DNA from: Diphasiastrum complanatum
Taxonomy: Eukaryota; Streptophyta; Lycopodiopsida; Lycopodiales; Lycopodiaceae
Assembly (NCBI GenBank): GCA_029204225.1
Contig: CM055107.1
Coordinates: forward strand, 23,680,178 to 23,744,177
DNA length: 64,000 nt
Direction: 5' to 3'
In this document: positions 46,600 to 58,429 of the stretch, in pieces
Layout of the letters: each line of letters opens with the position of its first letter
Numbering within the stretch: the first letter of the stretch is position 1
Notes under the pieces: model-generated
The model's input: the letters and a program-made list of their open reading frames with translations, nothing else
Told to the model about the DNA's origin: nothing
The model's database searches: none
Program-made: the position numbers and the translations under genes

Positions 46600-49100
46600 T
46601 TAAACAAATATTGTTATTAACAAGAATGTTCTAATAATAAAGTAAGAATAATACCTTCCATTCGCGTCCTCTTGCAAAGATAGATTCTGCGTTTGATATT
46701 TTTTGTCCTCTTTTGTTGCTTTTTGTAGTGTGCCATACCTACACTCTATAGTGCATTGCTTGGGCAATGGCTCAACATCATGTGAACTTGTGGCCATGTG
46801 TCTATCTCTATTCTGTCGTTGGCGCTTTCTAGACAAGGCCCTCTCTTTTTTCTCTTCTTCATATACTTCTAACCATTTATCCATAACTCCACAATTATAA
46901 AGCATGAATGTAGAAATTTTTTCTCGTTGGAAGGGTGTCAACCTATGGACCTTTCCCATCCCTTGAGGTTTTTCACTAGTTACCTATTCGGCTTCCTCAT
47001 CATGCCACAATAGTGGAGCGGATGGATGTAGTTGGTGCAAAAATTCAATAACATAAAAGAGAGATTCATGTACTATACCTACTATGCACTAGACCAGCAA
47101 TAGAAATTTCTTCAACCAAGTGCACCAATAAATGCACTTGCGAGTCCATGATAGAAGTCGAAAAATATCTCTCAAACATGCACACAATCTCCACCATATT
47201 CTCATGTCTCTTGCGAAGATCCAGCTCACGGATTTCTTTTGAACACATACATCTGCAACATATTCAATCCATTTTATGTCTATTTGAATTTCCAGTCAAT
47301 AAATACTAAATAAAAAAATGCACCAAGTACATGTAAATACCTAACAATGATCGATAGTTTGTATATGGTCTCACAAATATCTTTTGACAAGCACTCGCGA
47401 ATTGACAATGGATAGATGAATTGAATCATCTTTAGCCAATCATGAGATTTGAGACCTTGCAACTTTCCATCCACTGTGAATGATGACCATAGAGAATGGA
47501 CAAAACCGGTTGGTGTTCTAATGTCATGAATAGTGGAGCGCACATGGTTAAGCTCTACCTTAGTGAATGTCCAAGGTACTTTTGGAGCATGATCTTCACC
47601 ATATCCAATATTCTTTTTTAGATCGTGCCTTGCAGCAATGGTATCTTTTTCACCAATCAAGTGTTTCCAAATAGATTCACCCACATTTTTAAATATGTGC
47701 ATGGGATCAAGTAGGTGATTAATCAAAAGGTTATTCCAATATTCCAAACGATGAAATATAGATAAATTTCATACCATTGAATGGCTTTGCTTGAGATTCC
47801 TCCCATAGTTTTCGCCAATCTTTCACAGACATCCTCTTTGGAGGCATCTCTCTCTCAACTCTTCCTCCAAAACCTCTTATATGAGTGTCTCTGAATGGAT
47901 GGCCTTAATGCAAGTATTTACGATGATTTTCATAAACCACGTTAAGAGTATCTTTCCACAAGATTTGGCCCGCACAAAAAACAAGCATTTTTTCCAGTCG
48001 TTTGAAAGCCTACCCAACAAATGGATACTATCAATCATTATTAAAAAAAATTATATGTCAAAGAATAATTCTAGCCATTGTAGTATATCATGTAAATGCC
48101 AGGAATTACTAGTTGTATGTAACTGTAAACAAACTCCTATGTACACAAGATAGACATTGTTTGAATGATTACCTGAGCATTCACCTAATCCTGGATAGTC
48201 ATGCATTGTCCACATTACAATGGCATGTAGTGTAAACTCCCTCTCATGTAAGGGGCGCGAAATGTCATATGTTAATCTTCCAACTCGTCAATAAGCAGCT
48301 CAAGATACACATCCATGTTCTTAACCTTGCGTTGGCCAGGAATTAGAAGTGCCAACATAATGTGTCCCTTTTTTGTCCTCAACCAAGGAGAAATATTATA
48401 ATTTACCAAGAAAGTAGGCCAAATGGACCATGTAGTTGCTCGTACACCAAAGGGGTTCACACCATCTGTTGCAAGACCAAATCTCACATTTTGACTCATT
48501 GGCAAAGCTTGGATACTCTTTGTTGATGTGTTTCCATGCAGGCGAATCTAAAGGTGTCCTCATCATCCCATCCGTAGAGGTATGGTGTGCACTTTGCTCC
48601 AGGATACAATGCAGTCTTTGATTCTTCTCGCAAATTTTTTTCTTCTTTAGACAAAAGTGCCTCCTCATCTTGTTCATTGTGTCTAGCTGCACTGTTGTTC
48701 TCATCCAACATGTCTCCCATGACTTCAAATTCATCATTCATTGGAAGCTCACTTTCATCGTTGGAACTTGTTTGCAAAGAAGTAGATCTAGATGAACTAG
48801 ATTCAGATGCATTAGTCTCTTGATTAATGCGCTCATCAATTTCCATCATCTCTTTTAAGCCTTGGCATAGACGATGAGGTAATTGCTTTATATGAGGACC
48901 GTTGAATGACATTCGTCGTCTACATCGACCATTACGAGGATTATTGTCTCCAACTCTAAATGAGGATGAAGAATTCTATATACCAAAATAACAAGAAGTA
49001 GGTTGAAACAATGCCTAATAAACATTTCCTCCCAATACTTGATAGATCTAAATGTTGCATATGAATATAAATTACGTCTTTGTTTAAAAAGTATGAACAT
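46600..49100 (-). pseudogene. CACTA (En/Spm) Tnp2-type transposase
   Basis: Minus-strand blocks in the order expected for a CACTA transposase: TALYPGAKCTPYLYGW (48600), DGMMRTPLDSPAWKHI (48550), QNVRFGLATDGVNPFG and LLIPGQRKVKNMDVYL (48490-48290), HLLDPMHIFKNV and GLKSHDWLKMIQ (47720-47440, the Tnp2 to DUF4218 region), then MVEIVCMFERYFSTSIMDSQVHLLVHLV (DUF4218, 47200-47110), and a coiled basic segment (46959-46600). Frame changes between blocks may be introns or indels. The Tnp2 centre between LYPGAK and DGMMR is much shorter than usual, so it is internally deleted. Terminal CACTA repeats were not found. It abuts the inverted copia integrase fragment. Confidence 0.85.
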
Positions 49101-49739
49101 ACCAATTTATCTATTAGACCATTTTTCTTTTCAACTTGTTAACATTCAATGAACTCAAAGAATTGCACGCTTCTACATATTTACATATTTATAAATTTCA
49201 CATTCATTAGCTTTCACTTATTATCTTATGTAAACATCTAGGCAAATGATGAATAATGCTCCTAACATTTGACATATTTAATGACACAAACCAAATACAA
49301 TCAAGATGCATGGATTATACATCTCTGCATATCAACAAAATTTAAATCATCACATTTGACTTATTGTCTTTTGCAAACATTTGGGTAGAGGACGGTTGAA
49401 ACTATACTTGATGAACAATTCCTTCCTAAACCTGATAGATCTAGTGGCACAAGCCATTACATAAGTGCCTTTTACATTCCTAGTAAAATATTCTTCTTTT
49501 CCAATGGTGCATTCTTCAAAATCACAATTCGTCAATAGAGGGTGGCCAATGGAACTATTTATATATGCAACAATGTTTCCATGCACATCTGGACGTCCAT
49601 CACTGTATGTATGATTGCACTTGAGATGTTGCCTCCTTGCATGCGTTGCTCCTCTAAAGAACAAGCATTTGAATTCAAGCCATATATTTGCATCCTCCAT
49701 TGGTGACGACACAAACCATGCCAATCACCCCAATTGTAT
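49101..49739 (-). other. CACTA-adjacent ORF with a partial duplicate
   Basis: A minus ORF (49724-49350) encodes ATHARRQHLKCNHTYSDG, GHPLLTNCDFEECTIGKEE and RSIRFRKELFIKYSFN. Its last part is similar to a segment at 49080-49000 (RSIKYWEEMFIRHCFN), a duplication of about 65 bp. It may be part of the CACTA element. The family was not recognised. Confidence 0.35.
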
Positions 49740-49744
49740 TGAGG

Positions 49745-49965
49745 TCCTGCATATGACATCAATGTCACAACAAAGCAGGCAAGAGAACAAGATGTTGAGG
49801 ATCAACAGACTTTCATTGAAAGATGGTGGAGATGACAAAGCACTCTTCATCATAGACAAGTCAAGAGGCAAGGGCAAAGGACAACAACACTTCAAGAAGG
49901 ACAAAGCCAAAGAAGGTGGTGAGGATCAGTCCTCACAAGGTGCAACATCCAGTGGCAAGAAGAAG
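49745..49965 (+). pseudogene. Copia gag fragment
   Basis: The frame reads RQENKMLRINRLSLKDGGDD, then DKSRGKGKGQQHFKKDKAK and ATSSGKKK. This is the basic region found just before the zinc knuckle in copia gag. The knuckle itself is missing; the frame runs directly into a gypsy integrase end. Confidence 0.6.
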
Positions 49966-50196
49966 ATATCAAAATATGACAATCGCCATCAAAAGTTTTT
50001 AAGAAAACTCCATATGCGATGGCTTGGACCTTTTAAAGTCATAGAGGTATTTGACAATGGTTCTGTGCAACTTCAATCACTTGAAGGGGAACTGTTACCT
50101 ACACGTATTAACGGATCCAGACTTAAAAAAATACTACCTTTGACTAGAATTTTATTTATTTATTTTTATTCTTATTATTTTCTAGTATATTTCTAG
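49966..50196 (+). pseudogene. Ty3/gypsy integrase C-terminal end
   Basis: KYDNRHQKFLRKLHMRWLGP, FKVIEVFDNGSVQL and RINGSRLKKI form the small barrel-like domain that ends gypsy integrases (RW-GPF-V...NGSV...RINGSRLK). It stops at 50196. The upstream catalytic core is absent here, but a gypsy integrase lacking exactly this end lies on the minus strand at 62326-62812. Confidence 0.85.
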
Positions 50197-50655
50197 AATC
50201 AATCGCGAATTTTTCTCTATCTTTTCTGATAATGTTCGCGACTTTTTTTTCTTTTCTAGAAAATTTTCTAGAAATTTTCGTGAACTTTTCTACCATTGTT
50301 CAACATTTATTCAAACTGTTTCGTGAATTTTTCGAGAATTTTTTTTGTCTTCTCTCAAATATTTTAAGTTATTTTTCAAAGTATTTTTGAGAACTTTTCG
50401 AAAAACTTTCGCGACACTCAACTGTGAACTGAAACTTGTCATTTTTTTTCTTTCGAGAATTTTTCTAGGATTTTTTTTTCTCTAGTTTTTTGAGAAATTT
50501 TCTAGGATGACGCTAAACATTTTCAAAAATTTTTCGTGAAATTCTGTATCATTTTCTAGATTCTTTCAAGAATGTTTCGCAAAACATTCTAGAAACTTTC
50601 TAGTATCCTTCGAGAATCTCTCAACCTACCCTTTTGAGAATCTTTCAAGAATTTA
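50185..50655. promoter_or_regulatory. Array of TTCnnGAA heat-shock-element-like palindromes
   Basis: About twelve TTCnnGAA sites in 470 bp: TTCTAGAA (about 50190, 50252, 50266, 50587), TTCGTGAA (50278, 50320, 50533), TTCGAGAA (50331, 50452, 50609) and TTCAAGAA (50565, 50644), plus several one-mismatch copies. TTCnnGAA is the core of the plant heat-shock element. Spacing between neighbours is often 3-4 bases, so not all form perfect trimers. The array lies between the gypsy integrase stop and the ORF at 51056. Confidence 0.7.
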
Positions 50656-51055
50656 TCTACCTACTTTTTACATCCCTCTATTAAAGATGATGGCCACATG
50701 ATCATCATTATTCACACGTGTATACGCTCACATATCAAAACAAATATCGTTTTTCCTTAATTAATCTATTTTCTTTTTAAAAACGGTCTTCCGTCATTAA
50801 AGATCAATCTGTCAAATCATAGTTTCAATCACTGACCCATGCACGTACTCCATAAATGGAAGTGACAGATGTCAAGTCACCATGTCACGTCGTCATCCCT
50901 TCCACACCGCTACTGCATATTAGAGTTATTTTCCATTTTTCTTCCTTACACTTTCTGTATGTGATTTTATGCTTTCCTACGCACATTCTCTTTGCGATCA
51001 AAGCACTCATTTGCGACTTATTGCGATCTACGAGATTTCGAAAAAAATTCGAACA

Positions 51056-51295
51056 ATGGCTTCTGGATCCAGTTCAAGCTCTAACATCATCTGGAAAGCA
51101 CGCGCAGGAATCCGCCTAGCATCCATCCAGTCCTTTTTGGATCGATGCATATTGGGTAATTTAAAAGTGGACTCCTTCATCATCCTCTCCGAAGTCAGTA
51201 TAGAGTTTGTCAATATGAGCAAATACTTACAATGTCTATTAAGTGAAACAATGATTATAGTTTTTTTTTTTTTTTACAATTCTACTTTTAAATAA
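51056..51295 (+). other. Short ORF with weak histone H2A resemblance
   Basis: ATG 51056 gives a Ser-rich start (MASGSSSSSN), then KARAGIRLASIQSFLDRC, VDSFIILSEVSIEFV and a hydrophobic end. H2A has RAGLQFPVGRIxRFL followed, at the same distance, by VYLAAVLEYL; here RAGI(R)L..SIQSFL and IILSEVSIEF occupy these places, but two residues of the PVGR turn are missing and the docking domain is not present. A TATA-like CATAAATGG (50851) and the TTCnnGAA array lie upstream. It could instead be an unrelated or chance ORF. No stop occurs before 51295. Confidence 0.3.
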
Positions 51296-51814
51296 ACATG
51301 TGATTACAATACATCATTGCTACTCGACCTTATTGATATAGAAATATAAACAACATTAAACCAATTGATTTTATTAAAAAGTATCTGATATTTGAAAGAC
51401 TTATACAACATAATATAATTAATTGTAATCAAATTTTGATGTTTGTCACATGTGTGTGTGTCTGTGTCGATTGCAAATTTAATATTGATATTAACTAGGG
51501 AGACAAAAAGAGAAAAGACTTGGCGTTGGGGTGTGTGCGTGCTCTGAGGAGGGAGAATTTGCATGGAAAAGAGAAGAGAGAGTTAGAAAGAGAGGAGATG
51601 GTTGAATGCAAAGAAGAGATTTGTGAAGAACTCAACATTAAGGAGGAAAAAATAAGAGGTGGTTGAGGGTAGAGGGTGAGGGCAGATAGTAGTGGATTAA
51701 GAAAGGAAAAAAACAAAAACAAAATAAGATATAAAACGAGAACTAAATTTATTTTAAAATCAAGAATTTTTTTCAAAATTAACAAAATGGTCTTGTATCA
51801 AAAAATAGGAATAA
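51296..51814. other. Spacer, nothing recognised
   Basis: AT-rich, then purine-rich on the plus strand, without a supported gene. Confidence 0.45.
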
Positions 51815-52150
51815 GAATGAATGATGGATAGGAATAAATGAAAGAATGATGGATATGAATGAATGAATGAATGAATGGATAGGAATAGTAATAGTAATAG
51901 GAGTGAATGAATAGGAATAGTAGGCTAATGTAGGAATAGAATGAACCATGAGGAATACAATTAGGAATGAACGTTGACGAATAAGAATGAGGATGAAATG
52001 GGAATAAGATCAATATGAATGAATGAATGAATGGAACTGGAATGGGAAAGAATGGAATGGAAATAGAAAGAAATAAAAATATAATAGAATACAATGAATA
52101 GATGAATGTTAGAATAGGATGCTAGAATCGGATGTTAGAATAGAATAAAT
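51815..52150. repeat. (GAAT)n minisatellite-like repeat
   Basis: Dense GAATGAATG and GGAATAG units, with uninterrupted GAAT runs at about 51857-51876 and 52016-52032. The minus ORF across it (51798-52094) is a product of low complexity. Confidence 0.9.
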
Positions 52151-52619
52151 GACTGTGACAATAGAACGAATGTTGAAAATTTGTCTGTGTTCAGCAACTA
52201 TTCTTTGTAATTCAACTTCCAATCTTTGTAGACTTAAGACATTTAATATTGTAGTTCATTTACTTGAAATGCTTTCTTCCGATTTGATCATGCAACCTCC
52301 TACATTTGTAATTTTGCCCACAACTACATTTGAAAAGAAGAGCTGCCAAGCATAAACAAATTTCCAATGAGAAAGATCTGCATGTAAGCCATGTCCCATC
52401 ATCTGAAGGCACTAATATGTCCAGTAATGTCAAAATGTTGGATTTATAGTATAGTGGCACTTCAATGACATACTTGTGTACATTAATATTCATTGTGGCT
52501 AGTCAGCGATGAAACCGTAGTCATGGGTCATCTCGTTTTTCCTCCATGAGTGATGATGATTGCTCAGCTACATGGATTACTTGTCTTCCTCATGAGCAGA
52601 CAAACTTGTGGAGTGACTG

Positions 52620-53755
52620 AAGACTCGACAAGAAGCTCGGAGTGTCAATAGGTTGGTTGACTACTCTAGGACTTCCTCTCACTTTAAGGAGGTTGAGTCT
52701 TGACACCATGCTGACCAAGGTGTTTCACATTCCCACGAAAGCCCCTCTGGTGCCAGAGAAGATGCCTCCCCAACCAGTGCCTCTTCCCAACATTCTCGAA
52801 ATAAGGGAGGTTGTAGGAGCAGCAGCTTTGGCACGAGTTGTTGTGGAGGCTATGACGATGTGAAAGATCCACTTGAGATGGCCTATAGTCCCCCAGCTCA
52901 TCCTTTTAGTAGGCCTCATCGTAGGGATTCCTTACTTCGAGATACACTTACTTAGGAGGTCACACGCAATGCACATGATACTACTATTTAAAATTGCCTC
53001 GACACTAACATTTACAACATAGAGATTAGTAGTTAGCCTTTTAGAGGCCTTGCCATTTGCCAAATTTTTATTAGTAATCATCATAGCAGACACACCAATA
53101 GCCTAGGAGGTAGTCGGCACCAACTGAGAGAGAGTGTGAGTACGAAATGTTGTAGACTAATATTGCACCGGAGAAACTGATGAAGATAACAGCGGAGGTT
53201 GAAGAGTGGCAACCGGCTGCAACACAGACGGAAGGTCATCCTCCAGAGCTTGTTGAAGCCACATTTTCACTTCACATTCAATAGATATGAGAGGATTGGA
53301 AGAGCGTGATGGGAATTATTGTGGTCCAGCTTTCAATACAAGGGAAGCTTTTAACCCTGAGATTGGCATAAAGAAGAATGACTTTATTCTTGTGAGGCCG
53401 AGTGACACCATATATCCAATATGGTTGGAAACTGCAACTTGTCACGATGTCCATAAATTACATGAAAGTGAAGATACAATATTGGGCTCATGTCTCACAA
53501 CGAAAAGGTGCATTCAATGTTGAAGTCTACAAGGACTGTTGGAATAAGTATAGACGCGACGACAAAAAAGATCTAGAGTAATGGGAGTACTTGCACACAA
53601 CTGTTTGGAGTTGGACAACAAGAACAGCCTTAGGACAAAAAAATATAGCTACTATCAAAATACTAAAGAATGTGTGCCTAAAAGCAAAAGAAAATCTTAA
53701 ATTAGTAGAGAACATTGATGATGATGCTGCAATATTATCATTTTTTTACTCAAAT
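52620..53755 (+). pseudogene. Unknown coding relics
   Basis: A plus-strand frame from about 52626 to 52950 reads SVNRLVDYSRTSSHFKEVES, then after a TGA SGAREDASPTSASSQHSRN, DDVKDPLEMAYSPPAHPFSR and PHRRDSLLRDTLT. From 53287 another reads IKKNDFILVRPSDTIYPIWL. After a frame change come VQYWAHVSQRKGAFNVEVY and DCWNKYRRDDKKDLE, then a TAA, then EYLHTTVWSWTTRTALGQKN, ending near 53750. The second part looks like a small Trp-rich domain following a BAH/chromo-like strand, but I cannot name it. Both pieces are broken; whether they belong together is unknown. Confidence 0.3.
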
Positions 53756-55857
53756 TGAATAAAGATATGATTTTTTCAATTTATATTCTATGTGCCTATG
53801 AGTTATTTCAGTCTTTGCACATAAATTCAATAATTAGTTGAAAGCAAATAAATTCTGTGGAAATTTGCAAAATTGGACCAAGAATGGATCCTAAAATGAT
53901 CCACAAGAGTGATTGGATGTTAGATACAATTTATCTATCAATCTACACAAGATTTAGATCAATCTAGATCAAATTTAGATGAGAAAATCTAACAAGAACA
54001 ATCATAAATCAAAGAGAATTGTACTTGCTGGTTTCACACGTGTGAAAACCTGTTAGAGTACGGACTCCAGCCTAAAATCAAAGTACAATATGATAGGAAC
54101 TCAAAACTATAAAAAAAAATCAAGACAAAAATTGAGAAGAATTGCCTGCAAAACCAAGATTGGTGTTTCTTAATGATTATGGCCAAATGTGGGTCTATAT
54201 TTACAAAAAGTGGGAGCTCGTGGTACATCATCCCTCTAATCTCACATGTAGGGTGCTTTGTCATGTGATGATTATCATGCAAAATTGACACTTGGACAAA
54301 ACCTTCTATTTTGAGCACTTTTGGTCCATTTTTCTTCTATGTAGAGAACTAGGAAAAACTCTTTTAGAAGTGAAAATTTGACTTCCTCAGCTTAGTCCAC
54401 ATAGGTGAGTAGACCTCTACACATGGGATTTGACACCTAATCTGAATTCCAACTGAATTCAGTGGTTATTCTTGATATTAGCTAGACTCTGTCATCCAAT
54501 ATGAGCTCACTGGAATCTCCTATATTCTATGCACACAATTCTTCCAGATGAATCCAAATGATTCATAAATCATGTGTCTTACAAGCCAATACAAAACAAA
54601 TAGTTTTCGGTGAATTTTTTTCACGTTGTCCGTTTTACCAATTAACTTCCACATGAGTAAATCAACTACTCAAGTTAATTGCTCATGATTTAGAAATCTT
54701 AAATGTCAAGGTGCAACTCTTGATTGTACTAGTAGAACTCCACATTTAGATCCATATCCAAATCACTCTTAAGTTAACTATAGATCTATCAGAATAGATC
54801 TATTAACTTTGCAAGTGATTGTCAAAACAACCATAATTTAATCTTTACCAACACTTCTCATATTCATGAATATTTCACAGCTCAATATTCTCAAAACTCC
54901 TCTAGTTCCAGATTATTCAAAACAATCACTAGAGATTTTCTCTATTCTCACTAGATAGTTCCACCATTGCACAAATATCGGATTCCACAAAAGAAATCTA
55001 TGCAACTGATTGATCTCATAAAAGTCTTATTCCTATCATTTTCTTCTCCCGCTTTAAAAAAAATTCCAAAATTTTGATTAAAAAGTTTTCAAGAGACAAC
55101 GTATAAGATATCAAATATTCAAAAAAGTCAGTAAGAGTATCCAATACTATTACAAACCGGACTTTTCCTGAAAATCATAAAATACGATCTTTTCCCGAGT
55201 GATAGAAACATTACTCTCAATAATCAAATATCAAATAGAGATAAACATTTGGGATCAAGAAGTCTAAATTCCACTTAATCAGTTGAAAACATCAATTGAT
55301 TCTTGAGCTATATTCACAAAACTAAAATGGAAGCATAAATTCATATAACTTAAACAGTCCTTCAGAACCTAGTTCTACATTGGAAGGAATCATATGAATA
55401 TCAATCCAATTGTCTCGTATTTAAGAATTTTCTCAAGTGTAGAGGTTTAAATTAAAAGAGAAATAACTTTTAAGGGTTTTCAATTTGGAATTTATAAAAT
55501 ACCATTTAGGGATCCGGATCAATATCTCATAAACTCTCCAAATATCCTAAACAAGTTTAAGCAATGGGTTCAACTGTTAGCATTACTAATAATGTAAAAT
55601 ACTAACCACTGGTCTATAGATCATTCTCACACAAGAATTTCCCTTTGAAATCACTGATGTTCTATACCAACAATTTTCTCCCCAAGAAAATTCTTTGTTT
55701 TTAGATATGATCATCAGAGAATCAAAAAGATTATCTGATCATCCTATAACCAAACATAGGACCCAATCTTCAACCATTTTCGAAAAATATCTCCTACCAT
55801 TGAATTCTCCATTTTCTTAAGCTTTTCACTATAGACGACAATATCATCTAAGGATAT
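53756..55857. other. Repeat-derived spacer, probable old LTR material
   Basis: No gene. A perfect palindrome TTTCACACGTGTGAAA sits at about 54032-54047, in a context (TTGCTGGTTT) resembling the internal part of the element C LTR. This suggests an old minus-strand LTR around 53857-54600. The rest has a copia-leader-like composition but no decisive match. Confidence 0.4.
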
Positions 55858-56504
55858 TGTGAAGGATTTCAGATCATTGATGATCCAATCCACAAAAGAT
55901 CCTGGGTTACAAAAGAAGATACTCTACCAATTTCACCAATGTAGCAAAATCAGCATCTACACACAAAATGAGTTGCAAATTCTAATAGAACTTGATCAAA
56001 CATGAATCAAAAGATAAAGTACTATTTTTGTCCGTACAAAACCAGCAAGCTACTGTATTTGACACATGTGGATCCAAAATTAACAAATATAAATCATTCT
56101 ACACATAGAATTGCATGCAATCACAAGTATAGTGCACCAATGGATAGTAGAACCCAAGAGAACCATGTATAAGCATGAAATGAGATAGAGAAGAGAGAAA
56201 ATATGTCTCTCCATGAGTTACATCCTTTTATAACAGGTCCAAACCCTATTTTTCCACTTGGCTTTCCCACCAAAATGCTAACTCTACTATTTTTGGGTCT
56301 AGATTCAAAGTACCCAACATTCAAATTTGAATCTACTCAAACTCGTCTTCTAACTTTCTCACACTTTCAAAAAGTGTTTATTCAAATGAAATTTAGACTA
56401 ATGAGCTTTGAAAAGTCAAACTCTAAATCTAAGACAAAGTTGGCCTCAATTTGTCAAATATGGAAATATAGCAAATATGATCAAACTTAGTTGAATCTTT
56501 CACA
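55858..56504 (-). mobile_element. Copia element C-type 3' LTR
   Basis: On the minus strand it starts TGTGAAAG directly after the purine tract GAAGAGGGAG and ends CCTTCACA, 647 bp. It aligns along its length with the plus-strand LTR at 43523-44181. TATA is in GTTATAAAAGG near 56230. Confidence 0.85.
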
Positions 56505-56521
56505 CTCCCTCTTCAACTAGT

Positions 56522-58420
56522 TTAGGCATGGACTTTGATAACACTCCCAAGTGATGTCCTATGATTTATGAACAAGTCCTTTCCCAATGCTTTGGTGAAG
56601 ATATCAGCTACACATTCTCTTGAGGACACACATTGAAGCTCCACCTCCTTTGCAATGACTTGCTCCCTCACAAAATGATAATGCACCTCAATGCTTGCTC
56701 CTAGCATGAAAGACATGATTGGTTGCCAACCTTTGGGCTGATTGATTGTCACAAAAGATGATTGAGCTCTCTGAAAAATTCAGCAAGTGAAGATCCTTGA
56801 TCATCCTCTTGATCCATACCATCTCCTTTGTGCAATGCGTAAGAGCTTTGTACTCGGCCTCACTAGATGGCTTGTTTTTTCGACATCCATGTTATAGCTC
56901 GATCACTTATGAAAATACAATGAGCACTAGTGGATTTCCTATCCATTACATCCCCAACATAGTCTGAATTAGAAAATCCAAAAATATTAGATGATGATCC
57001 CTCATAGAATATGCCAAAATCTCGAGTTCCAATGATGTATCTCAAAACTCGTTTTCCTAGCTTCCAATGCTCCTCACTAGGATCTTGCATGAATTGACTC
57101 AATCTTCTAACACAATAGCTTATATTTGGTCTAGTAATGGTTAGGTAGATGAGTGAACCAAATAGCTTCCTATAGAGAGTAATGTCCTTGAAGGATCTTT
57201 CACTACCTCTTATAGTTAGCTTTACATGAGACTCCATTGGTGTATCACTAGCTTTTGCATATACCATATGAAATCTTTCTAGAATAGAATTAGCATACTT
57301 CTCTTGACAAATGAAAGTAGATTGAGAAGATCTAATGACTTCTATTCCCAAAATGTAATGCAAGTTACCAAGATCATGCACCTCAAACTCCTTCTTAAGA
57401 GCACTCTTGATATCCTCTACATCATAATTGAGAGTAAAAAAGTGTTAAGCTTAGCATACCAACTCCTTGGTGCTTGCTTAAGGCCATACAAACACTTTTG
57501 TAGTAGCAACACATGATTTGGCTTTGTTGATGAAATGTAACTCTTGGGTTGCTCCATGTACACTTCCTCCTCAAGATCACCATTCAAGAATGCATTTGAA
57601 ATGTCCATTTACCATAGATCTCATCCATAAAGTGTAGCAAGTGAGATGATTACTCGAATGCTTACCATCTTTGTCACGGGTGCAAAGGTCTCATCATAGT
57701 CAATCCCTTGTTGTTGAGCATATCCTTTTGCAACTAACCTTGCCTTGTACTTGTTGATAGATCCACTTTGGTTTGTCTTGACCTTGAAGATCCATTTGCA
57801 TCCAATAGCTTTCTTGTCCTTAGACAACTCCACCAATCTCCATGTTCCATTCTTCATAAGAGTTTGATACTCAAGATCCATTGCTTGGATCCACTCCTTT
57901 TATTTCCTTACTTCATCTACACTTGTAGGTTCATCAAAAGAGGTTAGGAAAACAACATAATTTTCAGAAACTACTTGCTTACTCTTTTCATCATATGTGA
58001 GCCTTGAAGGTACTTGTCTTTCCCTTGATGTTCTCCTTGGCTTTTGACTTGATGAAGGTCCATCATCATCACCATACAAAGCAGGATCCTTTACATCACC
58101 TTCAAGAATGTTAGATCCACCACACCTATATCAATCATGCTTGAAGACGCTTTTGGAACATTCCCCTCATCAAAGATGACATCTCTACCAACAATCACTT
58201 TGTTAGTAAAAGGAATGTAAACCTTGTAGGCTTTACTCACCTCACTATATCTAACAAAAATACCTCTTCTTGAAGATGGATCCTCCTTGGTCCTATCGCC
58301 AAGAGTAATTTTGACATAGCATGTGCATCCAAAGGTTCTTAGAAAGTTGACACTCGGCCTCTTCTTGAATAGCATCTCAGAAGGTGTCCTTAGAACCAAT
58401 CTAAGAGAGCTAACCTTACT
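56522..58420 (-). pseudogene. Copia RT-RNase H half, same lineage
   Basis: The minus strand begins in the middle of the post-integrase region (RTPSEMLFKKRPS), then reverse transcriptase pieces IGCKWIFKVKT, DISNAFLNGDLEEEVYME and LYGLKQAPRSWYAKLN. After that about 44 codons are deleted, including YVDD, and the frame resumes at KKEFEVHDLGNLHYILGIEV (the printed ORF starts at MHDLGNL). RNase H follows with SNSDYVGD, SKKQAI and, after frameshifts, HYHFVREQVIAKEVEL and CVADIFTKALGKDLF, the normal copia end. It is followed by purine tract and 3' LTR. It starts exactly where the integrase fragment at 45605 stops. Confidence 0.88.
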
Positions 58421-58429
58421 AATGAGGAT

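Noticed and set aside
51798-52094. Hydrophobic 98-residue minus ORF
   Set aside because: Arises from the GAAT repeat.
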